From Ailurus styani (lineage: Eukaryota > Chordata > Mammalia > Carnivora > Ailuridae), in NCBI GenBank assembly GCA_002007465.1, contig LNAC01000109.1:3839376-3903375 (forward strand): a stretch of 64,000 nt of DNA, given 5' to 3'. The position numbers and the translations under genes were made by a program. The notes beneath the pieces were generated by a model, which was given only the letters and a program-made list of their open reading frames with translations, did no database searches and was not told the DNA's origin. Below, one piece after another: positions 23,975-34,999 of this stretch; the stretch's first letter is position 1, and every line of letters starts with the position of its first letter.

Positions 23975-24700
23975 GCATTTTAGTTTCTTGTTGTTGCTAT
24001 AAGAAATGACCACAAATGTGGTGACTTTAAAACAACACAGATTTATCATCTTACAGTTCTGGAGGTCAGAGGTCTGACACAGGTCTTTTTTTTTTTTATG
24101 ATTTATTTATTTTGCAGGGAGAGAGAGAGCATCAACATGAGCAGGGGGAAGGGGCAGAGAGAATCTCAAGCAGACTCCATGCTGAGCACAGAGCCTGTTG
24201 CGGGTCTCGATCTCCGGATCCTGAGATCATGACCTGAGCTGAAGCCAAGAGTCACATGCTCAACCAACTGCACCACCCAGGCGCCCCTGATGCAGGTCTT
24301 CCTGGGCTAAAATCAAGATGTTGCCAGGGCAGTCAGTGTTCCTTTCAGAGGCTCTGGGGTTGGGGAGAAGTTAGTTTCCTTGACTGTTTAGGCTTTTAGA
24401 GTGCACCCATGTTCCTCGGCGGGGGGCTTCTTCTTCCACTTTCAAAGCCAACAGCATGCTTCTCACGTTGCATCTCTGATCCTCCTATAGTCCCATCTCT
24501 TTCTGAACCTCTCCTCTGCCTCCTCCACGACTTTTAGGAACCTTGGATTACACTGGAGCCTCCTGGATAATCTGGGATAATCTCCCCATTACAAGGTCCT
24601 TTATATGCCTGTGAAGTTCTGTTTCCCATGTAAGGGAATATGTTCACAGGTTCTGGGGATTAGGGTGTGGACATCTTTGGGGTTAGGATCTGCCTACCAC
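23975..24700 (-). mobile_element. MLT1-type LTR (antisense), interrupted by a SINE
   Basis: Begins 'ttgttgctataagaaatgac', 'cttacagttctggaggtcag' and ends 'gttctggggattagggtgtg': the antisense MLT1 layout. A CAN-SINE splits it at 24087-24286. Confidence 0.85.
24087..24286 (-). mobile_element. CAN-SINE inside MLT1 LTR
   Basis: Antisense copy. Target duplication ctgacacaggtctt (24073-24086) / ctgatgcaggtctt (24287-24300) lies within LTR sequence, so the SINE is younger than the LTR. Confidence 0.95.
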
Positions 24701-25145
24701 AGTGGGTGCGATTCAGTTCTGTGACATTTGCTGATTCTGTTGGGAAGAGAATGTTGTTCTGTTGGCATTCTGGAGAAGATAGGCTTTAAAGCTGGAACTG
24801 CTGGCAGCTGTCTTAGAACTGTGAGGGAAGGGTCTGTTAGAGAATGGAGCACGTGCTGAGCAGAGCAGACCTGAATGATAAGAGGAGGCAGGCCATGTCC
24901 TGATGGTGTCCTTAGGGCCACTGAAGCCCACTTAGAATTTTTAGTCATTGATTCGGTCCATCATTACGTGTCTCCTCCTTGCGAGATGAAGAGCAAAGAT
25001 CACAGAGATGGGCCATGATTGAGTCCCTCTTTTATTGCTCTTTTGGACACAGGATGCAGCCATATTGGGAACATCTGGGTTGATACCCATGAGCAGAATT
25101 TCATGGTAGCCTGTTGTTCTAGGGGCGAGAATTCTGTTTCTTCCT
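24701..25145. other. Low-copy intronic sequence
   Basis: Nothing recognised. Confidence 0.5.
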
Positions 25146-25149
25146 AGCC

Positions 25150-25290
25150 CCTGGATCCTAATCTCTCACTTGCCTGTTAACATCTCAGGGCCTCCTTAGT
25201 TCTTGCATCTGTGAAATGATGAGGTCAAGTGGACAGTATGTTCTTGGTATGTATCTACATTTATGAACGTTCGTTAAATTTCTGCAGAAT
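25150..25290 (+). mobile_element. MIR fragment
   Basis: 'cttgcctgttaacatctcag' then 'cttgcatctgtgaaatgatg' matches the MIR sense core. Confidence 0.65.
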
Positions 25291-25321
25291 GGCCAAGCTG
25301 GCAGGATCCTTTGAAAGGTCT

Positions 25322-25472
25322 TAGAGCTCAATTTTCTCCCTTAACTGATGAGGGAATTGAGACCCAGAGAAGCTAAGAAGTTTCGCAGGGGAATGAACAG
25401 CTTTGAAACAAACCCGAGAGAACCAGGACTTCTGATTGCTAATCCCATCATACCACATTTCTATAATTCCTT
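25322..25472 (-). mobile_element. MIR element
   Basis: 'aactgatgagggaattgaga', 'cccagagaagctaagaag' and 'aaccaggacttctgattgc' give the antisense MIR order. It faces the preceding MIR fragment. Confidence 0.8.
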
Positions 25473-27745
25473 GACCTAGTTAAGTGAATTCCCCTAAATT
25501 TGTAAAATCTAATGTCATTCACTGAGATAACTCCAGACATTTGAGTCTCAACCGGAGAACTGACATAACATTTAGCATGTCTTTTGCTAAGTGTGTTTTT
25601 ATAAAACAAAATTATTGTATTATGCTAGTTTCCTCCCATTTTATCTCTCACCGACAGTCATTGTAGTGCCAAAGGAGTAGAGGTTCTAGAATCTTCTTAA
25701 AGCCATCCCCGAGACCAAGGAAAGATCTGGGGACAATACCAAATCCTCAAGAACTATGAAAATTCTGCATCAAAGTATAAATTCTGGAGGATTCTGGGGA
25801 GGAGTTGGTCCGAGTACATGTCTTTGATGTCTTGTCTGGAATAGCTTGGTTAACAACAACAACAAACAACAAAATGATGGATATTCTGGTTACCTAATAT
25901 GATGTAACAAATCACCCCCAAACTTGTTGCTCATAGTAATGAGGAGAAGTTAGGCTACTGGTAGAGTTAGGACAATGTCTGCAGACTTTTGGGACAAAAA
26001 TGTTGTGATGAGAAACCTTGTATCAAACCCAGTTACCACTCATTTGCAAGGTTAGCACATTAAAGTCTTGGAGTTTATACTCATGCAACGTATCTGTTTA
26101 TTACTCCTATAACTTATTACTTGTTAAGGGCATGACGGCCTCAGAGTTTACTATCCATTCATTTAGCTGGCGGAAAACAGTTGGTAAACAGCCCATCTGG
26201 TAGAAATCTCCAGAAACTGGAGGATAAGAGGGCAGAGAAGAGTGGTGAGCAGAGGATCCTGTGAGGAATGTACAGTTCAGCCTAAACAGATAATACCATT
26301 TTTACCAGAAATCTATCGTGTATGTTAAGTCATGATTCTAGCAACAAAACAGACAGACTGTAAGGGGAAGACGTAACAATATCGTGAAATCAAATATCAA
26401 CCAAACTCAGGAACGAGGGGAGGGGATTTAGGGATGGGAGAGGGTAATTGGAAAAATAAATGTGTTCTAAATGTTTCCTTTCATGGATCTTGGGAGAAGT
26501 GAGGAGCTAAAATAGCTTGGGGAAGGGGACATAATTATCTTCTGATATGTTAATAGAGGCAAATGGGCTCAATTACGAGATTTTAGGGGTAGGAAGTTCC
26601 TTTATGAATTGAATTGGGGATCTCCTCTCCTTCCCTGGGAGGTTGCCCTACAGAGGGGAGAAAGCTTGCAGATTTCCATCTCTTTGTCTATCTTGATCTG
26701 TTTGACCCCACACAAACTAGGGTTTGGATTACTTTGCCTGGGAACATTTTCTCCATGAACTCTAAGCTGAGAGCATCCTCTCTGCCCTTGCTCTGTACCT
26801 GACAACGTCAGCCTAGACCCCGGTCTGCCTAATTTCATGTATGACTGCACATCTACCTAGGAGCCTTCCCAGTGTGGCTTGGAGATTGAGTCCCACTTGA
26901 GAAAGAATGTGGGATTATGGAACTTTGGAGAAATGATCTAGAACGTGCACCTCCCATCCCCTAGGCAATAGGACAGGTAAGTTATAAGAAGGAAGTAACA
27001 AAGCAGTTGCCCAGAGGGGTTTTAAGTGATGGGGAGGGAAGGCACCATAATCATGGACACCAACATTTTGCCTAAAGGGGGACTCTTCTCCCTTCTCATG
27101 GAGGTAGTCAGGAAATAGCACCCTTTTTAGCAAAATAATATTTCATTGCCATCTCATAGTCCTGCGTGCCAGAAATGCCAAGGGCAAGAAGCCGGTGAAG
27201 AGTAAGTCCACGTTTGTGGCTGTCATGAATTGTCCCCAAGCCTGGGTAAAACCTGCATGTCACACAGGAACTGTGCACAGGATATTTGGCCGTTTTCAGC
27301 ATCCCAGACTTGGACACTGGAGACTTAGACTTGCAAGCCACTTTCCGTTGGACTGGATCATGGGTTTATTTTTAACACTGTGCCCAGAACCATAGACCAG
27401 AAAAAGACCTTGGCAAGACATTGAGTCTGTCCTTAACTTCAGGGAGAATCACACTTAAACTCCACCCCAGAGGACTTTTCTGCAATGACAGGTATCCAGA
27501 AAAACGCTCTAAAGGAATCCATTTGTCCTCAGGAAGGCTTTCTATTTACACGCCAAGCCCTGCCCTGTCAGTCACCAGACCAGAAAACGGCTGTGGTCTC
27601 TGACAAACAGAGGAGTAAAGGGGTTAGCGTACGTCCTGCTTTTTATGCTATTCTGTGGCTCAGGATCATGTTAGAATCTACCCTTACAACCACAGAGGTC
27701 CCCAAACCTTGGAATTCACAGTGACAAAGAGAGGGTTCACGTGGA
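25473..27745. other. Low-copy intronic sequence with one short LTR scrap
   Basis: 25885-25960 ('gatgtaacaaatcaccccca') looks like an antisense MLT1 edge. The rest has no recognised element or coding signal. Confidence 0.4.
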
Positions 27746-27749
27746 TGAT

Positions 27750-28100
27750 GTGTTGACCACCGGGCCTGCCAGAACAAAGCACCGAGACTGGGAGCTTAAC
27801 TATTAGACATTTTCTTTCTTCATGACTGGAGACTAGAAGTCTAAGATCCAGATGTGGGTGGGGCTGATTTCTTCTGAGGCCTCATGCTTTGGCCTCCCTG
27901 TGTCTTCACAGGGTCTTCCCTCTGTGTGAGCCTGTGTCCTGCACTCTTCTTATGAGGACCCCAGTCATGTTGTGTAAGGGCCACTAATGACCTTGAGTAA
28001 TGACCTCTGTAAAGACCCTATCCCCAGATCCTGTCACATTCTGAGGTACTGGGGTTTAGGACTTCAATATATGAACTGAGGAGAGGGCATATTTGAGCCG
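27750..28100 (-). mobile_element. MLT1-type MaLR LTR (antisense)
   Basis: 'gactggagactagaagtcta', 'tctgaggcctcatgctttgg', 'cttatgaggaccccagtcat' and 'ttaggacttcaatatatgaa' match the antisense MaLR LTR in order. Confidence 0.85.
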
Positions 28101-28120
28101 TTAACAAATTCAGAGATCAG

Positions 28121-28301
28121 GGGTGCATGGGTGGCTCACTAAGCTAAGTATCTGCCTTCCGCTCAGGTCATGATCCCAGGGTCCTGGGATCGAGCCCCAC
28201 ATTGGGCTCCCTGCTCAGCGAGGAGCCTACTTTTCTCTCTTCCTCTTCTGCTTTCCCTGCTTGTGCTCTCTCTCTGTCAAATAAATAAACTCTTTAAAAA
28301 A
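28121..28301 (+). mobile_element. CAN-SINE (SINEC)
   Basis: Sense copy. Perfect 15-bp target duplication aaattcagagatcag (28106-28120 and 28302-28316). Confidence 0.96.
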
Positions 28302-28586
28302 AAATTCAGAGATCAGATACCACCAAGACCACATCCCAAAACCACTTTTGGAATCATATGGGAACCTATTTCATACCACACTGGTCCACGTATGAGGAAT
28401 TGTGAGAAATTGGAAAATCAAAAATGACTTTTAAGAGAAGACATTTAGGGGCGCCTAAGGGGGTGCAATCAGTTGAGTGTCCGACTCTTGATTTTAGCCC
28501 AGGTCATGATCTCAGGGTTGTAAGATGGAGCCCTGCATCAGACTCTGTGGGCAGTGCCGTGTCTGCTCGAGATTCTCTTTCTCTTT

Positions 28587-28787
28587 CTTTTCTTTTTTTT
28601 AAAGATTTTATTTATGTGTTTGTCAGAGAAAGAGAGAGCGCGCACAAGCAGGCAGAGGCAGAGGCAGAGGGAGAAGCAGCCTCCCTGCCAAACAAGGAGC
28701 CTGATTCGAGACTCGAACCCAGGACCCCAGGATCATGACCTAAGCCGAAGGCAGATGTTTCACTGACTGAGCCACCCAGGCGTTCCA
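28587..28787 (-). mobile_element. CAN-SINE B nested in SINE A
   Basis: Antisense copy. Flanked by gattctctttct and gattctgtttct, both from the pyrimidine-rich body of SINE A. Confidence 0.92.
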
Positions 28788-28848
28788 CGATTCTGTTTCT
28801 CCCTCTCCCTCTCCTGGTCATGGTGTCTCTCTTTGTAAAATAAATCTT

Positions 28849-29050
28849 TTTTTTTTTTAAGATTTTATTTATTTATTTGACACAGAGAGATCAGATCACA
28901 AGTAGGCTAAGAGGCAGGCAGAGAGAGAGAGAGGAGGAAGCAGGCTCCCCGCTGAGCAGAGAGCCCGATGCGGGGCTCGATCCCAGGACCCTGAGATCAT
29001 GACTTGAGCCGAAGGCAGGGGCTTTAACCCACTGAGCCACCCAGGCGCCC
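28849..29050 (-). mobile_element. CAN-SINE C nested in the tail of SINE A, young type
   Basis: Antisense copy with perfect 13-bp target duplication taaaataaatctt (28836-28848 and 29051-29063). Confidence 0.96.
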
Positions 29051-29075
29051 TAAAATAAATCTTTAAAAAACTCCA

Positions 29076-29876
29076 CATTTATGTGCATAGAAACATAAGT
29101 ATTTATAAATAATTGCATATTATTAAAATTAACAATTATTAAATAATATTATAACATATAAATACTATATGTTGTGTGTGTATATATATGTGTGTGTGTG
29201 AACATATGTATATACTTACCCTAATGGAGCATGAAATTATTTGTGGGACATAAAGAAATTCATATTTAAAGACTTTCTATAATGAACATGAAGACATTCA
29301 ACATTTAAATGTCTTGTTTTTCTGGAAGAGAGTGGTAATCTTGGGGCTCAGAAATGCCCTTGGGAAGGACTGATATTCTTGGAAGGACTGAAAGGAAGTC
29401 ATGAAGAATTGGTAGGGCTTGGATGAAAGATTAAAAAATAATGCCTGGATATTTTGGGAGCAGCAGGAAAATTCCCTTTTTGGGACTTAGGGAAAAAAGT
29501 ATCATTTGGAGAAAATGTAAAATATATGCAATACTTCTAAAATTCCTCTTACAAATGTATTCATTTGGTTAACCTTAGCAATATTAAGACATGTTTTTTA
29601 TAACATGATTTCTTCATCAATTTATCATATGTGGTGTATAATCCAGTTTACATTATTTTGTAATACATTTATGTTAATTTTTAAAGACTTTTTCCCCTTT
29701 TTAAAGGGCAGTTTTACATTTACAACAAAGCTGAAAGGCACGGAATTTCCTATATACCCCCTCCTACCCACACACATGCATAGCCTAACCCATTCTCAAC
29801 CTCACTCACTGGAATGGCACATTTTTTTTACTGAGGATGAACCTACATTGTAATCGCTCAAAATCCACAGTTTACC
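29076..29876. other. AT-rich low-copy sequence
   Basis: Contains a short TG/TA run at 29170-29201; no gene or named repeat recognised. Confidence 0.5.
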
Positions 29877-29891
29877 TTAGATCCCAGTCTT

Positions 29892-30067
29892 TTTTTTTTT
29901 TTTTAAGATTTTATTCATTTATTTGAGAGAGAGAGAGAGAGTGGGGAGAGGGAGAAGCAGGCTGCCCGCTGAACAGGGAGACCAACATGGGGCCGATCCC
30001 AGGACTCCAAGATCATGACCTCAGCTGAAAGCAGGCACTTAATCAACTGAGCCACCTAGGTGCCCGG
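29892..30067 (-). mobile_element. CAN-SINE (SINEC)
   Basis: Antisense. Diverged target duplication ttagatcccagtctt (29877-29891) / ttagagccgactctt (30068-30082). Confidence 0.93.
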
Positions 30068-30159
30068 TTAGAGCCGACTCTTGGTGTTGTACATTTCTTG
30101 GGTTTGGACAAATATGTAATGATACATGTAACATGGTACCAGCCTATATTTTCACAGCC

Positions 30160-30380
30160 TTAAAATATTTTTTTAAATTGTGGTAAATTACATGCATGAA
30201 ATTTACCATCTTAACCATTTTTAAATACATAACTCAGCAACATTGAATCCGTTCACTTTGGTAGGCTACCCTCACCACCAACCATCCACCCTTCATCTTG
30301 CAAACACTGAAATTGTCCTCATGAATAGTAACTTACCCTCCTTCCCTGCCCCTGACAACTACCTTTGCAATACATTTAAT
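30160..30380 (+). mobile_element. L1M-type 3' UTR fragment
   Basis: 'ttgtggtaaattacatgcat', 'atttaccatcttaaccattt' and 'ccacccttcatcttgcaaac' are the ancient L1 3' UTR words in order. Confidence 0.75.
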
Positions 30381-31390
30381 AAGCATACAATAATACTGTG
30401 CATTGTAGAGGAATTAGAAAATTTAAAATAGAGCAAAACAGAGGACTGGCTAGTAACATTTCGATATATCCCTTAATATGTGTTTTTACCCTTTGTGTAT
30501 CCATACGTGTAACTTTTTACTATGCCTATTGGCTTATAGCCTGCTCTCTCCCTTAGTATATCTTCAGTAACTTGACATGACGATGTATTTCCTCATTTTT
30601 AATATACACATGGTACTTAAACAATCCCCGTTGGATTTTGGAGGAAATCTTTGGAATTTTTTTCCACTATGTCCATACGGCAAAGAGCTAGGGATAGAAG
30701 ATTAGAAGTGTAGACCTCAATGAACAATGGTCTGATGATCTTTCTTATATTAACCCTCTGTCTACACTTTCAGTTGTTTCTCCAGGATGTGTTCCTTCTT
30801 TTCAGTTACTTCGAGGAAGGTTTTCTACATTTTGAAGCTTTTAATACATATTGCTAAATTGCCCATTTAATGATTCCAGCAGCTGTGGATGGGCATGCCT
30901 ATTTTCCATCTCCAGTAGTCCTTAAAAAACAAATAATAATAGATGGATGTGGTTCTAAAAAATCAAGTTGTAGAGAAGAACTTGCAATGAAAAGGTATGA
31001 GCCCACCCACCCTGATGTCATTCCCAGCCCTGCTCTCTGGAGGCAATTGTGTTTAATGGCTTCTGTTTTTAGTTCCTCTGGTGGTTTGCCTCCCACACCC
31101 CTCCACAAAGGCTTATATTGCTAGTTCTCGCTCACACCTCCACATACACACGTTACACACCATTGACTTCCTGTTGGGGAGAGGAGGCTTTGATTCTGGC
31201 ACCCACATTCCCCTCCGTACCCGCTTTTTAAGTCAATTTAACGCCATTTTACTTGTTACGTTCAAGCCTCTCTGCCGTGGATGGTCCAGTTTCTCTTGAC
31301 TGGCTTTAGGGAGTGTTAATTCACCTCTTCCTCTCCAATCCTGGCTTCTCTCAACCGGTTTCTTTTCCTCTTCCTCTTTCTCCCCCCGCC
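30381..31390. other. Low-copy intronic sequence
   Basis: 30400-30620 resembles old LINE 3' sequence without a clear match; the rest is not recognised. Confidence 0.4.
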
Positions 31391-31780
31391 CTTTTTTTAA
31401 AGATTATTTAAGGGGGGAGGCAAGAAAGAGCAGCGGGAAGGGCAAAGGGAGAGGGAGAAGCAAATTCCCTGCTGAGCATGGAGCCTGATGTGGGGCTCAA
31501 TCCCAGGACTCTGAGATTATGACCTGAGCTGAAATCAAGAGTTGGATGCTTAGTGGTGCCTGGGTGGCTCAGTCATTAAGCGTCTGTCTTTGACTCAGGT
31601 CATGATCTTAGGGTCCAGGGATCAAGCCCTGCATCAGACTCCCTGCTCTGCTGGATACCTGCTTCTCCCACTCCCCCTGCTCGTACTCCTCCTCTCTCTG
31701 TGTCTCTCTCTGTCAAATAAATAAGATCTTAAAAAAAAAAAAAATTGGACGCTTAACTGACTGAACCTCCCAAGCTCCCC
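31391..31780 (-). mobile_element. CAN-SINE (older), host of an inserted sense SINE
   Basis: Antisense SINE in two parts (31391-31552 and 31744-31780); its head 'acttaactgactgaacc' resumes after the insert as 'gcttaactgactgaacctcc'. Confidence 0.92.
31553..31743 (+). mobile_element. CAN-SINE nested in an antisense CAN-SINE
   Basis: Sense copy. Target duplication gttggatgctta (31541-31552) / attggacgctta (31744-31755). Confidence 0.94.
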
Positions 31781-32762
31781 TCTTTCCTTTCTTTTCTTTA
31801 CTTCCATCCCTTACTCTTTTTCTCTTTTACATTCTTTCTCTCCTGGGATCATCATCATTAAGTCTTCCATGCTTTGTCCTAAGTTGATTGTAAAAGTTCA
31901 AAAGTGAATTAAGTGCTTATATGGCTACTTCAGTGTTGTGGATTGCAGAGCCCAGTACTATGTCAATGGCATTTCCTGCTCTGGAGACCTGATCACATAG
32001 AGGGGAATAGTGCCAAGGCTACACAGAATCCCCCCCTTTTTTTAAACGTTCTACCAAATTCTTCAGTCATGCATCACTTTACTTTGATTCATATTCGAAT
32101 CCTACTTTTGCGGGGCATTTTTCCCCCCGGAATTGTGTGAATTACCCTTTTTCTTTTGTTCCTAGTGGGAGAATCCTATGCTTTCATACCTTCCAACTTA
32201 CTCGTTCCATCTATTATTTTGACTGTGCTCTTCACTTTAGAGGCTACTGAATTTTGATATGGATTTGCTACTTTCTAAGCCTCCTGCATCCTGGGCATCC
32301 TTCTGCTGCTCTCAGATTTATTTCTCTCATTTCTTTCTTGGTTCGGGTTTTACCCTGATTTTTCTGGTGTGCATCCTTAAAGGGTTTTCTCAGAAAAGGA
32401 GTTTCTCTCCTTTTCTGTTTCTACAAATGATTTTGTTTTGCTTCTATACTTGGCTGACAAGTTACCATAGTTCAAATTTTTTTTAATTTTATTTTTTTTT
32501 AGGTTGAAATGGATGCTCAGTAAGAACTTTAGAATTGTTCTGTTTTATTCTAGCATCAGTTCTTATCGTTTCTACCTCTGGTCTGATGGCTGGAGCTTTG
32601 GTGGCATCTTCCTCTCCACCAGCTTTTTAGGATCTCTTCTTCATTTCCAGGCTGCATCTGACAACTCAGATCCTTGCAGTTTGAGGATTTGAGTGCTTCT
32701 TCAGTTCTCCAAAAATTTCCATCTGTCTGTCTGTCTCTCTTTTAAAATAACTTCCCATTCTG
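31781..32762. other. Low-copy, pyrimidine-rich intronic sequence
   Basis: T/C-rich plus strand, possibly ancient antisense LINE remnants; not assigned. Confidence 0.35.
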
Positions 32763-32872
32763 GGGCATCTGGATGGCTTGGTCACTGGAGCGTGTGACTC
32801 TTGATTTTGGGATCGTGGGTTCAAGCCCCATGTTGGGTGTAAAGATTATTTAAAAATAAAATCTTAAAAGTA
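32763..32872 (+). mobile_element. Older tRNA-Lys SINE variant (short type)
   Basis: 'ggggcatctggatggcttgg', 'gtgactcttgattttgggat' and 'gtaaagattatttaaaaata' mark the short SINEC variant that lacks the CT-rich body. Confidence 0.85.
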
Positions 32873-33517
32873 TTTTCCCATTTTTTTTCCTATTTCCACT
32901 CCCACCCCTCCCGGGGACTTGTATTATAATTTACTTTCGCAAGTTTTTCCTGTGTCCTATTTGTTTTTTTCCCAGGAGGGAATTTTCCTCTCCTTCACCT
33001 AATCCTCTATTTTATAGCCTTTTGTTGCCCTAAGGGGGTGCTTATGTGGTTGGTTGCTCCACCATTTTGGACCTTCTCCCATGTCTCTGCCTGGCAGACC
33101 CTACCAAGCCCTCGATGCCTACCAGTGCCGCCACCTCAGGAGCCTTTTCTCCATGACTGCAGCCCTTCTCCCTCCTCCCTCTGGTGTACATCCTGGTACA
33201 GCTTGGTGTTCTGTGAGGACCTTTAGGGAAAAATTAATATGATGATTTTAAGGCTGGAGAACTATGGGCAATTTCAGGAATAACAAATAATTATGCTTTT
33301 ACTCAGGGTAAAATCAGTTGTAGGACAAGATCCCCTATGGCCAGTATATTAAGCTAGCATTGTATTGAGCTCTTATAACAGAGAATCCAGTTAGGATGGC
33401 TTTGTACAGAGTTTATTACTCTCAGAAATAAGCTCACATGTAAGTGGTAGTTGGATCGGTGGTTGGATCAATGACTCAGTGATGTCAGGTCTATGATCTC
33501 TTCATTTATCTGTCTCT
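32873..33517. other. Low-copy intronic sequence
   Basis: Nothing recognised. Confidence 0.45.
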
Positions 33518-33669
33518 TTTTAAGATTTTATTTATTAGAGAGCACGAGCAGGGGGAGGGGTGGAGGGCCAAGCAGACTCCCTGCTTAGGGAAGTCCCATC
33601 TGGGGCTCTGAGATCATGACCAGAGCTGAAGGCAGACGCTTAACCGACTGAGCCACCCAGGCGTCCCCC
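33518..33669 (-). mobile_element. CAN-SINE, internally shortened
   Basis: Antisense copy missing part of the middle; ends 'gagccacccaggcgtcccc'. Flanks share cttcattt-ctct-like sequence. Confidence 0.9.
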
Positions 33670-34373
33670 TTCATTTCTCTTTGCCACTCCTTCATGGTTA
33701 CAGGATGGCTGCCACCACTCTTGCCATTGCATCTGCATTCAAAACACGAAGAAGTGACAGGGCTCCACAGCTGTGTCCTGTTCATTTTCAGTGGGGAAGC
33801 AGAGCTTTTCCAGATGACCCTGTAGCACACTTCTGCTTTTGTCTCATGGCCAGGTCCCATGGTTACTCCGAATTTCAGGGGACACTGGGACCATACTGGC
33901 CTTCTACCTTCTATAGCAAAGAAAGCGGTGGTGGATAGTGGCTTTCGGAGAGCCAGCTAATGGAGTCTACCGTAACAAGCGAAGACAGGGCAAGACAGCA
34001 AAAGCTGTTGTGCCTGATTGTATCACGGTTGCACTTACAGAGTACAGGCATCCCCCCGCCATTTGCAAGTTCTCATTGGGCCACTTTGCTTTTACAAAAG
34101 ACCTACATTAGCATCTGTTCTTGCTACCTGAAAGGAAATCCAAAGCCTATTTTTGCATTTATGAAAAAAGCCGGAAAAAGAAAATAGCGTTCAGCATTGG
34201 TCTTGCAGGCAGCCTGAAGCGAGGCAGCACACACCCCAGGCCTCGTGAGTGACCCCGCCACCCTCCTTCCCAGGAGCTACACTCAGCACCTCAGCGTCCA
34301 GCTGCCACAGCCTTGAACTCCATCTGTGGGCATCTGTGCTTTCTCTCCATTTGTTTTGTCCTTCTGTTGGCTG
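33670..34373. other. Low-copy sequence, possibly with an ancient repeat at 34045-34260
   Basis: 'catccccccgccatttgcaa' and 'tgaaaaaagccggaaaaaga' look like an ancient interspersed element I cannot name. Confidence 0.35.
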
Positions 34374-34445
34374 GATGTGTCCTCAGATATCAGCCAGGAT
34401 GTGTCCTCAGATATCAGCCAAGAGGTGTCCTCAGATATCAGAAAC
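34374..34445. repeat. 24-bp minisatellite, three units
   Basis: Units at 34374-34397, 34398-34421 and 34422-34445, each built on tgtcctcagatatcag. The first two differ at one base; the third is more diverged. Confidence 0.97.
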
Positions 34446-34837
34446 GTTGAAGGGAGGTTAGTTTTTCGGATCTGGGAATGGCGCAGACATTTTTCCATGT
34501 AAATTCGTGCTTCGTCCTTTCCCTCGTTTCAGCTTAGGAAAGGCTTCTCTGGACTGCTGTAGGTTTGGATAGCAAGGGAAGCCTGTGCTCGCTTTGTCTC
34601 AGGACTGTGCTAGGTGTGGGGGTGGCTGAGTCCCGGTGGGAACAAGGGAAAGTGCGGTGTGCCTGGAGCATAGAGTTTATCAGGCGGGGCAGGGTGGGAG
34701 AGGGACGGAACGAAGGGCAGCGGATGGCTGGGAGTGAAGAATGGAGATAGTTTAAAAGACCTTGAAGAGCTAAATCTGTTGAGTCAGAGTGGGAGTTTCC
34801 AGAGCAGGGATTTTAGATTTTATTCTGTGCACCGGGG
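34446..34837. other. Low-copy intronic sequence
   Basis: Nothing recognised. Confidence 0.5.
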
Positions 34838-34999
34838 TTTCCTAGCATGCTTCAGAACCGTCTGGAGGGCTACTTAAAACACAGACTGCGGGACCTCCCT
34901 CCCAGAACTTCTGACTCAGTAGGTCTGAGCTGGTGCTAGAGGATGTGCATTTCTAGGAAGTTTCAAAGCGATGCTGGTGCTGTGAGTCCGGGGACTACC
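34838..34999 (-). mobile_element. MER5A-like hAT (Charlie) fragment
   Basis: 'ccgtctggagggctacttaa', 'aacttctgactcagtaggtc' and 'gatgctggtgctgtgagtcc' are the antisense MER5A landmarks. Confidence 0.85.

Larger units (their letters stand above)
28448..29075 (+). mobile_element. CAN-SINE A, host of two later insertions
   Basis: Sense SINE in three pieces (about 28448-28586, 28788-28848, 29051-29075). Its body resumes after the first insert ('gtttctccctctccctctcc') and its A-tail after the second. Confidence 0.9.

Noticed and set aside
28621..28740. tRNA genes in the tRNA-like heads of the SINEs
   Set aside because: The tRNA-Lys-derived heads lack an intact cloverleaf and sit in SINEs with A-tails and target duplications.
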